The notes under the pieces were generated by a model, which saw only the letters and a list, made by a program, of their open reading frames with translations, had not been told where the DNA came from and made no database searches. A DNA stretch of 48,861 bases from Candidatus Helarchaeota archaeon (GTDB lineage Archaea; Asgardarchaeota; Lokiarchaeia; Helarchaeales; HEL-GB-A): contig JABXJU010000005.1 in the NCBI GenBank assembly GCA_013375405.1, positions 1 through 48,861 of the forward strand, in the 5' to 3' direction. Each line of letters opens with the position of its first letter. The first letter of the stretch is position 1. Both the position numbers and the translations under genes were made by a program. Positions 7,415-15,489 of this stretch are shown one piece after another.

Positions 7415-7981
7415 TCACACATTTGTAATTGCATAGGTTTTTTGGGCAGCCTCGGCATTCCTCTCACCAGTGGGACCTGGAAAATGGCGTTTTATTACTT
7501 CTTGAATATCCTCAAGTGAGATTCCCAGATCATGATCTGTGGCTTTTACCACTGCACCGAGGATTGTAGTATTCGTAACGAGTAATCCGGCCGCCCGTAA
7601 ATCTAGATCCACAGCGACTTTTGTCGCATCAGCAGTAACTACTCTAAAATTTCCCCTTAGTTTTAATTTCTCGGGATTTTTTGATGAGTTGATTATTATT
7701 AGCCCGCCTGGCTTTATACCAGCGGTCACATCCACATCCCTTAGCAGAGTCTCATCTAAAACAATAACGATATCGGGATTTACAATTTGAGATCGTAATT
7801 GGATTTTCTCATCAGCAATACGAGTTGAAGCCGTAATAGGAGCTCCTCGACGCTCTGCTCCAAAAGATGGAGATGCTGTAATATATAAATCATGATGGTA
7901 ATAGGCAGCCTCAGCAAGGATTTGAGCCGCGGTAATGGCCCCTTGGCCACCTCGTCCATGCCATCTAATTTCATATAACAT
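7415..7981 (-). CDS. porC: 2-oxoacid:ferredoxin oxidoreductase gamma subunit (POR)
   Basis: This 188-residue gamma subunit starts with the family signature MLYEIRWHGRGGQGAITAAQ, followed by ASPSFGAERRGAPI, and ends with the helical tail SLEDIQEVIKRHFPG. The gamma domain helps bind coenzyme A. It is the first gene of the gamma-delta-alpha-beta order common in archaea. ATG 7981 fits the family start and is preceded by AAGGCGATC. The region upstream (7982-8040) is short and AT-rich and probably holds the operon promoter. Confidence 0.93.
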   Translation of the reverse strand: MLYEIRWHGRGGQGAITAAQILAEAAYYHHDLYITASPSFGAERRGAPITASTRIADEKIQLRSQIVNPDIVIVLDETLLRDVDVTAGIKPGGLIIINSSKNPEKLKLRGNFRVVTADATKVAVDLDLRAAGLLVTNTTILGAVVKATDHDLGISLEDIQEVIKRHFPGPTGERNAEAAQKTYAITNV

Positions 7982-8040
7982 AAAGATCGCCTTTTCTTAA
8001 GAAATAGCAAATGGAAATAAAAACGTTATTATGATTTAAA

Positions 8041-8589
8041 CTAATATAACTGGTCTGAACCCTCTTTCGCAAATTCCTCGTCACATTTCTGAAAAATAGG
8101 TTCCAAGGATCCATCCCGCAACTTCTTCGCAGTCTTCTTTAACACTTTTACGACCTCAGCCCGAAACCGATTGATGACGATTCTTCTCCCTACTAACTCC
8201 AAAACTCCAGACTTAAAATAAAGTTGAATCAACGAGACTTTGACATTAATTTTATCCCCCATATCCTCCACTTTTACCCGTACTTCGGATTTCTCCACTT
8301 CATTACTTTTTTCAACTATGATTTTATAGGTTTTTTCCTCGTCCTCTAATTCCTCAAATCGAATATCTTGAACAAGATGCGCTGTATGTTTAATGAGCCC
8401 GGTTAATCCGATCGTGAAGGTATAATATGTATCGTGGTGAACTCGTGTTTTCTCCTCATTGAGAAACTCGAATTTGATATCTGGAATAGGGGATAGCGCC
8501 TCAATTAAATATTTGCAGGTGATATATTTTTCTACCTTTTCAAAAGTAATGGGTAGGATTTTTGATACATCAAAGAGATTACGCGGCAT
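8041..8589 (-). CDS. Unknown protein, duplicated pair member 1 (SRPBCC-like?)
   Basis: This protein of about 182 residues is highly similar to the product of 8716-9246. Both begin with RNL(F/I)D(V/L)SK(I/V)LPI and share the core YTFTIGLTGLIKHTAH and LELVGRRIVINRF. The open frame reaches 8664, but the start at ATG 8589 is chosen to match the paralogue. Alternating strands followed by a long C-terminal helix (RFRAEVVKVLKKTAKKL) look like a helix-grip SRPBCC/START fold that could hold a hydrophobic ligand. That fold is my inference from pattern alone. There is no membrane segment and no catalytic motif. The pair may form a heterodimer. Confidence 0.7.
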   Translation of the reverse strand: MPRNLFDVSKILPITFEKVEKYITCKYLIEALSPIPDIKFEFLNEEKTRVHHDTYYTFTIGLTGLIKHTAHLVQDIRFEELEDEEKTYKIIVEKSNEVEKSEVRVKVEDMGDKINVKVSLIQLYFKSGVLELVGRRIVINRFRAEVVKVLKKTAKKLRDGSLEPIFQKCDEEFAKEGSDQLY

Positions 8590-8715
8590 TTTTCTTGCAG
8601 TCCTAAAACGATTGTGTTCTAAACTGATTCCTCGAAACATTCTTATAACGATAAAATGAGTCAAGAAGTAAAAATATCTAAAAATTTGTTATTATTTTTA
8701 TTCCATGGTTTAATT

Positions 8716-9246
8716 TTACTCCTGATTAGCCTTTTCAAGTTCCTCGTCACATTTCTTCAAGATAGGGTCTAAGGATCCATCGCGAAGTTTTCGTGCCGCC
8801 TTTTTCAATAGCTTTCTGATTTCCCCCCGAAATCGATTGATGACAATTCGCCTTCCAACGAGTTCTAGGACCCCTCGTTTGAAATAAAGTTGGATAAGCG
8901 ATACTTTAATATTGATTTTATCCCCCATATCTTCTATTTTAACACGCACCTCCGATTTTGCAACTTCAGTGCTTTTTACGACCGTAAGTATATATTCATC
9001 CCCTTGTTCTTCGAATTGTACATCCTGCACAATGTGAGCAGTGTGTTTTATTAGACCTGTTAGCCCAATCGTGAATGTATAATTGACATCTTGGTGAATT
9101 AAATTATCATTAATGAATTCAAATTTCATATCCTTTTCCGGAATGGGGGATATTGCTTTCCAGAGGTGTGTACAACGGATATACTTCTTTATTTTTTCGC
9201 GTGAAATTGGTAAAACTTTTGAGAGATCAATCAAATTTCGAACCAA
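8716..9246 (-). CDS. Unknown protein, duplicated pair member 2 (SRPBCC-like?)
   Basis: This 176-residue protein is a paralogue of the neighbouring downstream gene, with near identity over VEDMGDKIN(I/V)KVSLIQLYF and VGRRIVINRFR. The start is TTG at 9246, supported by AAGAGGT about eight bases upstream and by alignment with the other copy. The secondary-structure pattern (initial helix, repeated strands, long basic C-terminal helix) suggests a helix-grip domain, but this is not proven. The two copies are 126 bases apart, arranged in tandem on the same strand. No enzyme residues are evident. Confidence 0.72.
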   Translation of the reverse strand: MVRNLIDLSKVLPISREKIKKYIRCTHLWKAISPIPEKDMKFEFINDNLIHQDVNYTFTIGLTGLIKHTAHIVQDVQFEEQGDEYILTVVKSTEVAKSEVRVKIEDMGDKINIKVSLIQLYFKRGVLELVGRRIVINRFRGEIRKLLKKAARKLRDGSLDPILKKCDEELEKANQE

Positions 9247-9283
9247 TTCTATTACCTCTTAAAGAACACTACATAAAATTTTA

Positions 9284-9634
9284 CTATTTAGCTTGAAAAG
9301 GGAGTTTTATTTGAAAAGTACGGTCTTTATTCGTAGTACTGAATGATCCAGTGAGAAGGATCCAGTGTTTTCCCTTCTTATCTACTATTAATTGTGTTTC
9401 TGCTTCATAATCATCACCTGGAAGAATTTTTTTTGTAGCAGTCTCCTTAAATTCTTCCACAACCTTGACTCCCATACTTGTAGAGAATCGCATTCGGAAC
9501 GTGAGCAAATATGACTTTGGACTTCGGTTCAAGACACGGAACCTAATTGGGATTTTTATTTCTGGGGGTTGATATTTGTAATCATCCTGCAAATCAAAAA
9601 ATAAGACCATTTCGTTCTTTTGAATTTCTTTCAT
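9284..9634 (-). CDS. Unknown beta-rich protein
   Basis: This 116-residue soluble protein has no signal peptide. It alternates hydrophobic and polar residues throughout (IKIPIRFRVLNRSPKSYLLTF, TQLIVDKKGKHWILLTGSF, TFQIKLPFQ), as in an Ig-like or CARDB-like beta sandwich. It lies 37 bases upstream of the duplicated pair on the same strand and may share their message. I do not recognise a family and see no catalytic residues. Confidence 0.6.
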   Translation of the reverse strand: MKEIQKNEMVLFFDLQDDYKYQPPEIKIPIRFRVLNRSPKSYLLTFRMRFSTSMGVKVVEEFKETATKKILPGDDYEAETQLIVDKKGKHWILLTGSFSTTNKDRTFQIKLPFQAK

Positions 9635-9703
9635 GGATATTGTTAAAAAGATACTTATTCATAATTTTTTCTCCTAATCAATCTCAACGAAAATTGGGTT
9701 TAA

Positions 9704-9949
9704 TTACAATTCAAGCGGTTTTTTTCGTTTTTTTATAAGTTCTACTAATCTGTCCAGATCATTTAAGCTCCATTCGCTATCTTGATAATAGTGCCGTAAC
9801 TCTGGAAGAGAACGGACCTTTGAGAGGATCTCGAAAATATTTTTATTAAATCCTTTCTTTTTGAACTTCTCAGCAATGATTTTTATTGATTTCTTCTTTT
9901 TAACCAATTTTTTGAGCAGTTTTAGTTCCTTTTCAGACCAATGACTCAT
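9704..9949 (-). CDS. Small SANT/Myb-like DNA-binding protein
   Basis: This 81-residue, Lys-rich protein begins HWSEKELKLLKKLVKKKKS, which looks like the first helix of a Myb/SANT domain (Trp followed by acidic residues and a Leu-rich helix). IKIIAEKF and the NIFEILSKVRSL stretch stand in the places of helices two and three. A second Trp start, EWSLNDLDRLVELIKKRKK, follows at about residue 59, so the protein may hold one and a half repeats. DNA binding is inferred from this pattern and the charge. It is transcribed toward the unknown beta-rich gene. No close family is recognised. Confidence 0.6.
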   Translation of the reverse strand: MSHWSEKELKLLKKLVKKKKSIKIIAEKFKKKGFNKNIFEILSKVRSLPELRHYYQDSEWSLNDLDRLVELIKKRKKPLEL

Positions 9950-10051
9950 AAACTATTTCACCTTAGTCGAACTTATAAATTTTAATCATTATGATAAGTT
10001 TCTCTTCACAAAGATATCCTTTTTTATGCCAAATTATCAATTTATAATCTT

Positions 10052-11740
10052 TTAAGGAATAGAGTAGATGTTGAGGAGCTCATCTATTGTCATAGTTGCC
10101 ATTTTATAAGTTGCGAAACCTCCTGATAAATTATAAACTTCCTTATATCCATGTTGTAGAAGAGTTCTTGCTGCTAAATATCCTCGATACCCGACGGCAC
10201 AAAAGATATAAATTGGTTTTTCCTTAGGAATCTCCTTTATTCTTGGTCTGAGTTCTAGATCCGCAATATTGACTGCGCCTTCTATGGTTCCTCTAGTATA
10301 TTCCCTAGGTGTTCTAACATCTAAAAGAAGACCCTTCTTTTGTTTAATCATATTTAAATCATGCCAATGCCAAATTGGGTGGTCACCACGAAGCGTATTT
10401 GCAGCAATAAAGCCCGCTAGATTTACTGCATCTTTTGCAGATCCATAGGGTGGGGCGTAAGTTAATTCTAATTCCTCTAAATCAAAAATAGTTCCCCCCA
10501 TTTTTATTAAGGTTGAAATTACATCAATCCTTTTTTCACTTCCTGGGCCTCCAACTATCTGGGCACCCAAGACTTTCCCTGAAGGTTTTTCAAATATCAG
10601 TTTAAAGGCCATGGGAATCGCTCCCGGATAATAGCCAGCATGATTAGGTGGATGGAGGTATATTTTCTCGTATTGAAAATTAGTATTTTTTAAAGCCTTT
10701 TCAGATAGTCCCACGGTAGCAACTGTAATATTAAAAACTTTTACCACCGCTGCCCCTAGAATCCCCTTATATTCCGTTTTTCGCCCACTTATGTTATCGG
10801 CTGCAATTCGCCCCTGTTTATTAGCAGGGCCTGCTAACGGGATAGCAATTGGTTGATTTGTCTGGAAATCCATAACTTGAACAGCATCTCCAACCGCATA
10901 TATTGAAGGATCAGAAGTCTGCATATGTTTATTAACAATGATATGTTCCTTTGATCCTAATTCTAGACCAACTGCTTTTGCTAGATTCGTTTCGGGTTTT
11001 ACTCCAATTGTTAAAATAACTACATCCGTTTCAATTATTTTTCCACTTTTTGTTTTCACATAAGGTCTATTTTCGCTTGTTCTTCCGAAAGTATCTACAG
11101 GATCCTCTAAAATTAGGCGAATCTCATTTAAAATCAATTCTTTATGGATGAATTGAGCCATTTCCTTATCGAGTGGTGGCATGACCTGATCGAGCATTTC
11201 AATGATCTCTACAGAAATCCCCCTTTCACTCAAATTCTCTGCCATTTCTAATCCAATAAATCCGCCCCCTACGATTATTGCATGTTGAGGTTTATTCTTA
11301 TCAATATATTCTCTTATGGTTTCCGCATCTGGTATTGTCCTTAGCAAAAAAACTGGTACCTCGTTGATTCCCGGGAATGGGGGTCTAATTGGTTCGGCTC
11401 CAGGTGATAAAATGAGATAATCATATGAGAGTGAATAATCGCCTCCCTTTATTAAATCCTTAACCAAAACTGTTTTCTTTTGTCGATCAATCGAAAGAAC
11501 TTCATGGTTAACCCGTGCATCAATATTAAATCTTCTCTGAAATGTTGAGGGGCTAACTAACTCTAATGCCCTTCGATCACGTATTACCTGACCAATGTAA
11601 TAGGGAAGTCCACAATTTGCAAATGAAACATAATGTCCTTTATCGAGCATAATAATTTTTACATCTTCACTTAATCTACGCAATCGGGCTGCTGCACTTG
11701 CTCCACCTGCAACACCACCAACAATAACTACTGTACTCAT
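10052..11740 (-). CDS. CoA-disulfide reductase fused to rhodanese (CoADR-RHD)
   Basis: This 562-residue FAD/NAD(P)H flavoprotein belongs to the single-cysteine disulfide reductase family. An FAD-binding start VVIVGGVAGGASAAARLRRL is followed by the redox Cys43 in SFANCGLPYYIG, a second nucleotide-binding motif (IIVGGGFIGLEMAENL) and a dimerisation domain to about residue 445. The last 100 residues form a rhodanese domain whose active Cys lies in IFCAVGYRG. Known members reduce CoA disulfide, CoA persulfide or polysulfide, so this enzyme could serve redox balance or sulfur reduction in the cytoplasm. It stands alone on the minus strand. Length and motifs are standard, with no sign of damage. 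Confidence 0.93.
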   Translation of the reverse strand: MSTVVIVGGVAGGASAAARLRRLSEDVKIIMLDKGHYVSFANCGLPYYIGQVIRDRRALELVSPSTFQRRFNIDARVNHEVLSIDRQKKTVLVKDLIKGGDYSLSYDYLILSPGAEPIRPPFPGINEVPVFLLRTIPDAETIREYIDKNKPQHAIIVGGGFIGLEMAENLSERGISVEIIEMLDQVMPPLDKEMAQFIHKELILNEIRLILEDPVDTFGRTSENRPYVKTKSGKIIETDVVILTIGVKPETNLAKAVGLELGSKEHIIVNKHMQTSDPSIYAVGDAVQVMDFQTNQPIAIPLAGPANKQGRIAADNISGRKTEYKGILGAAVVKVFNITVATVGLSEKALKNTNFQYEKIYLHPPNHAGYYPGAIPMAFKLIFEKPSGKVLGAQIVGGPGSEKRIDVISTLIKMGGTIFDLEELELTYAPPYGSAKDAVNLAGFIAANTLRGDHPIWHWHDLNMIKQKKGLLLDVRTPREYTRGTIEGAVNIADLELRPRIKEIPKEKPIYIFCAVGYRGYLAARTLLQHGYKEVYNLSGGFATYKMATMTIDELLNIYSIP

Positions 11741-11893
11741 TTTCTTCCACCATGTATAAACTTTTAAAATAGAATCATTTTCATGAAAAGAAGGGAGTTT
11801 AATTATTCGACTAGAAGGTATCGTAGTTCTCCTTAAAAATTACATGCAGGCTTCTATAAAAAAAAAAAATCTTATTAAATAGTAAGAAAAAAA

Positions 11894-12418
11894 TTAATTT
11901 TGAAGCAACCTATTCCAAGTAGCGATGCAATCCTCTTGTTTGACCTTATACTTCTTCTCTATTTTCTTCCATTTGATATGGGCAAGAATCCCATCTTTAT
12001 AGGTGTCGTTTATAACATTTGCGATGGCTTTTTTGTATTCCTCATTATCACTATAAATATTAATTTGAATTACGTGATTGCTGGCTAAATCTATGAGAAA
12101 TCCTTGAACATTATCGATTACTTCCACATATAAATTCGATTCAGGGGCTAAGTAAAAGTACTTTTTGGTTCGTGCTCCTTCATCCTTATCGTAATCAAAG
12201 GAAGGATCTTTCACATCACTATGAAAATAGTTGAACATAATTACCGAAGTATCGGCAATTCTTTTCGAAGGAATTAAAAGACCGGGCACTAGACCGCTCA
12301 AATGCTCTATTATGGTTCCACTGTTACCAATTCTTTTTGGCCGTGCATATAGTACTGTTAAAGGAAGTTTATTTAAACCTAATTCTTCCGCTTTTTTCTG
12401 AATTTTCTTTTTACCCAC
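11894..12418 (-). CDS. Unknown soluble protein
   Basis: This 174-residue protein starts at GTG 12418, the only in-frame start after the stop, with GAGGTGAT a few bases upstream. It has a basic N-terminus (GKKKIQKKAEELG), a mixed alpha/beta middle (TVLYARPKRIG, YLAPESNLYVEVIDNVQGFL) and a Lys-rich C-terminal helix with one Cys (KQEDCIATWNRLL). There is no membrane segment and no motif I recognise. It is divergent from the methanofuran genes. It is likely a real gene, given the good start site and compositional similarity to its neighbours. Confidence 0.6.
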   Translation of the reverse strand: MGKKKIQKKAEELGLNKLPLTVLYARPKRIGNSGTIIEHLSGLVPGLLIPSKRIADTSVIMFNYFHSDVKDPSFDYDKDEGARTKKYFYLAPESNLYVEVIDNVQGFLIDLASNHVIQINIYSDNEEYKKAIANVINDTYKDGILAHIKWKKIEKKYKVKQEDCIATWNRLLQN

Positions 12419-12590
12419 TTCATCACCTCAAAAATGTTTCTTAAATTTTAATCATTCTAATGAGCGAGATTTTTTAAATTTTATTGATTGCGTTATCTAT
12501 AGAGTCTAATAGAGCAAAATATCATTTAAAGAAAATGCGAAACAATTACCCTTCGGAAACTTGTAAAAAAAATAAGATTGTGATGAAAGA

Positions 12591-13646
12591 ATGGTAAATA
12601 TTATGGGCTTCGATGTTGGCGGAGTCAATATTAAAGGGGCATTCATAACTCACTCTTCAAAAACAGATTTTGACATAAAAATTTGTTCAAAATATCACCC
12701 GATGTGGCTTCATAATCCTGAAGAATTTCCAAAATTGTTACAGGAGATGATTACGGAATTAGCAGGAGATCACTTAATTGAGTTATGTGGTATTACTCTA
12801 ACTGCGGAAGTTTCTGACGCGTATTTCACTAAAAAAGAGGGTGTAACGCACATTTTAACCACATTTTCAAAAATTTTTCCTCAAATTCCGAAAAAAATTA
12901 TTAGTATCTACAATAAATTCTTATCAATAACAGAGGCATTGGAGGATTACATGGCTGTTGCGTCAGCAAACTGGGTTGCTACTGCGTTATTTGTTGGGAG
13001 AAAATTTCCTAAATGTCTTCTATTAGATATAGGAAGTACAACCACTGATATCATTCCCATTGCTGATGGCATACCTGATACTATAGGAAAGACCGATATG
13101 GACCGGTTATTGAATGGCGAACTTATATACACAGGGGCTCTTCGATCTACGATTCCCTCTATTGCCCACAAAGTTCCCATCCGTGGAAAAATCTGCCCAA
13201 TTTCTTTTGAAAAATTTGCCCTCATCGCTGATGTCCATTTACTCCTCAACCATATTACCGCAGATGAATATTCTTGTGACACGGCGGATGGCAGGCAGAA
13301 GACGAATCAGGACGCACTCGCACGGCTCGCTCGTATTATTTGCGCAGATATTGAGCTTATTTCTGAAAGCGAATTATATGAAATAGCCAACTACCTCTAT
13401 GAACGCCAATTAGATCAAATCGCTGAAGGACTAAGACAGGTACTAACCTCTCGCGAAGATTATGATTTAACAGTGCCTATTGTTGTGACAGGCCTTGGTC
13501 GTGATTTTCTTGCCAAAAAAATTGCTAAAAAGATAGGCTTCCAACAAATATTTGATTTACAGGAAAAATTAGGGATAAAAGGGGCGGTCGCCTCCCCTGC
13601 GGTGGCGATAGCTCTCCTCCTAGCAGAAGAATACGAGGCGACATGA
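12591..13646 (+). CDS. mfnF: Methanofuran biosynthesis protein MfnF (ASKHA fold)
   Basis: This 351-residue protein belongs to the hydantoinase/oxoprolinase-like family annotated as H4MPT-linked C1 transfer pathway protein. MfnF joins the aminomethylfuran phosphate to gamma-glutamyltyramine to build the methanofuran core. The phosphate-binding motifs of the ASKHA fold are visible: IMGFDVGGVNIKGAF at the N-terminus and CLLLDIGSTTTDIIPI in the middle, with PIVVTGLGRDFLAKKI near the C-terminus. It is followed after three bases by mfnE, which acts on the preceding step. The pairing makes the assignment much safer than sequence alone. It implies that this organism makes a methanofuran-type C1 carrier. 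Confidence 0.83.
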   Translation: MVNIMGFDVGGVNIKGAFITHSSKTDFDIKICSKYHPMWLHNPEEFPKLLQEMITELAGDHLIELCGITLTAEVSDAYFTKKEGVTHILTTFSKIFPQIPKKIISIYNKFLSITEALEDYMAVASANWVATALFVGRKFPKCLLLDIGSTTTDIIPIADGIPDTIGKTDMDRLLNGELIYTGALRSTIPSIAHKVPIRGKICPISFEKFALIADVHLLLNHITADEYSCDTADGRQKTNQDALARLARIICADIELISESELYEIANYLYERQLDQIAEGLRQVLTSREDYDLTVPIVVTGLGRDFLAKKIAKKIGFQQIFDLQEKLGIKGAVASPAVAIALLLAEEYEAT

Positions 13647-13649
13647 CCA

Positions 13650-14321
13650 ATGGATGCTGTTATTAAGATAGGTGGGAGTGTTCTCCAGCAAAACTCTATC
13701 AAAGAGTTATGTAACATACTAGATGGACTTATCAAGGAATTCTCCTTTGTTATTTTACCCGGAGGGGGTGCTTACGCAAATTTAGTTCGCAACTATTATA
13801 AAACTTACCAACTTTCGGATGATACGGCTCATTGGATGGCAATCCTAACTGAAAATATTCTAGGATTTCTGTTACTTGAACATTTAGAATTAGGCGTACC
13901 TGTCTTTACCATATCTGAGCTCTCTAAAGTTACTGAAACCTCTAAAATTCCTATTTTTATGCCATTTCAACATATGTTCAAGCATGACCCTCTACCTCAT
14001 TCATGGGATGTCACGAGTGATTCTATTGCTGCTTATTTGGCTGAATTGCTTCAAGCACAAAAATTCATCTTACTTAAGGATGTTGATGGTATTTACACAC
14101 GTGATCCAAAACAATCCCATCTTGAGGATGTGCAATTAATCGAAAAAATTGATTTAAAGACTCATAACCTCTCTGCTTTTCATACCTGTATTGATAACTA
14201 TCTCCCATCTCTTCTTAAACAATACCAACGGTCCTGCTATATTGTCAATGGGCTCCATCCAAATCGGCTTGTAAAAATTTTGCAAAATCAAAAAACAATA
14301 TATACATTAATTGAAATATAA
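13650..14321 (+). CDS. mfnE: Amino acid kinase-family furan phosphate kinase MfnE
   Basis: This 223-residue amino-acid-kinase-fold protein starts AVIKIGGSVLQQNSIKEL, has the glycine-rich FVILPGGGAYANLVR and the ATP-site segment KFILLKDVDGIYTRDPK. MfnE phosphorylates 5-(aminomethyl)-3-furanmethanol phosphate to the diphosphate used by MfnF. The gene lies three bases after mfnF in one operon. The size is typical of MfnE and too small for aspartate kinase, which has an extra ACT region. An uncharacterised kinase of the same fold is the only alternative; context favours MfnE. Confidence 0.82.
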   Translation: MDAVIKIGGSVLQQNSIKELCNILDGLIKEFSFVILPGGGAYANLVRNYYKTYQLSDDTAHWMAILTENILGFLLLEHLELGVPVFTISELSKVTETSKIPIFMPFQHMFKHDPLPHSWDVTSDSIAAYLAELLQAQKFILLKDVDGIYTRDPKQSHLEDVQLIEKIDLKTHNLSAFHTCIDNYLPSLLKQYQRSCYIVNGLHPNRLVKILQNQKTIYTLIEI

Positions 14322-14367
14322 TTATGTCATTAAAAAATGTGATTCAACCCAATGGGTGATTGAAAAC

Positions 14368-14808
14368 ATGGATGAACTTGGAAAATGGTTTGCCTCTGTA
14401 GGTATGATCTGTGTTGGAGTGTTTCTAATTATTCTGAGCCTAATCCTAGGCCCCGCTGATTTAATTCCAGTAATCTCCGTTGGAATAGCGTTATGTGGGT
14501 TTGGAGGCTTCATTTTTTACTTGCGACATTTAAGTATTACGAGTGAATCACGAGTTCAAAAGGTAAAAGTAACGCGAGTTGTCCGAGAAGTACCAAAACC
14601 AAAGCCAAAACCTGCGCCCAAACCAGAACCTATAGAAGTAAAACCAAAAAAACCCGAAATTCTATGTGATACATGCCGCTTTTATGATGAATACCATCCA
14701 AGACGAAAATGTAGATACCTTACTGATAAAGATCGCATGGCAATGATTAATGCCGGTATGGAATGCGTTGAATATAAGATTAAATTAACCCTTCTCGATG
14801 AAGGTTAA
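14368..14808 (+). CDS. Membrane protein with proline-rich linker and Cys motif
   Basis: This protein of about 146 residues starts at ATG 14368, chosen because GGGTGAT lies seven bases upstream; an open TTG frame begins at 14311. Two hydrophobic helices fill residues about 10-60. A Pro-Lys repeat follows (KPKPKPAPKPEPIEVKPKK), and then a small C-terminal domain with C-x2-C (ILCDTCRFYD), a Cys in RRKCRYL and another in GMECVEY. These four Cys could bind zinc or an iron-sulfur cluster facing the cytoplasm. It starts 46 bases after mfnE and may be co-transcribed. The function is unknown. Confidence 0.65.
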   Translation: MDELGKWFASVGMICVGVFLIILSLILGPADLIPVISVGIALCGFGGFIFYLRHLSITSESRVQKVKVTRVVREVPKPKPKPAPKPEPIEVKPKKPEILCDTCRFYDEYHPRRKCRYLTDKDRMAMINAGMECVEYKIKLTLLDEG

Positions 14809-14968
14809 TAAATTCCTCTACATCTTTTCCTCTGCAACCTCTAATCTTATTAATTCTAATGGCAACAATTAAAAAACTAAATAAGTAAAAACTAATTCTT
14901 CTATTGTAGAACTATAACAAGAAATCTTATGAAAAGATTTTATTACAAATATATCGAGTTGAAAGATT

Positions 14969-15436
14969 ATGGGAAGAAGACTCTATAAGATGGGACGCGA
15001 TACCCATGCGAAAGGAGAAACGTTCGAAATCGAGAAGAAGGATCGCTATTATATTAATGTATCACTGTTATCCTTAAAAACGCTGGAAGATTATGACATA
15101 GGACGTGGTGGCGAATTTTATTTCAAGGTGAACCGAAGCCATAAGACTAGGAGAGTCCCCGACCGCGGTGAAATCATTCTCATGGAAAATCAAATTTTTA
15201 CAGCACGCCAAGATTTCACTCTATGGACGGAATTTATTGAACTTGAACAAGGGGATAGTAAAGAACTTGAACTTGAAGTTGCATTGTTTGAACAAGATAT
15301 ACATTGGGATAAAAAAGTATTTGAAGTAGACGTACCAATTACGCTTGGTCGTCAAACACAATACGTCGTCTTAGAAGATGCCGCAGAAAATACTAAAGCT
15401 AAGGTCAAAATCTCTGCAACTCGCACGAGATTCTAA
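14969..15436 (+). CDS. Unknown beta-sandwich protein (C2-like?)
   Basis: This 155-residue soluble protein is dominated by beta-strand patterns: YYINVSLLSLKTLEDYDIG, RGGEFYFKVN, DFTLWTEFIELEQGD, LELEVALFEQDIHWD. Acidic residues in the loops (DYDIGRGGE, EQDIHWD) resemble the calcium-binding loops of C2 domains, which bind membranes in eukaryotes. I offer C2-like only as a pattern-based guess. ATG 14969 is taken as the start; ATG 14990 is an alternative. It precedes the metallophosphoesterase by 53 bases on the same strand. Confidence 0.55.
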   Translation: MGRRLYKMGRDTHAKGETFEIEKKDRYYINVSLLSLKTLEDYDIGRGGEFYFKVNRSHKTRRVPDRGEIILMENQIFTARQDFTLWTEFIELEQGDSKELELEVALFEQDIHWDKKVFEVDVPITLGRQTQYVVLEDAAENTKAKVKISATRTRF

Positions 15437-15489
15437 CGTTTCTTAAGATACCACAAAAATTAACTCCTCTTATTTATTATTGAGGGAAG

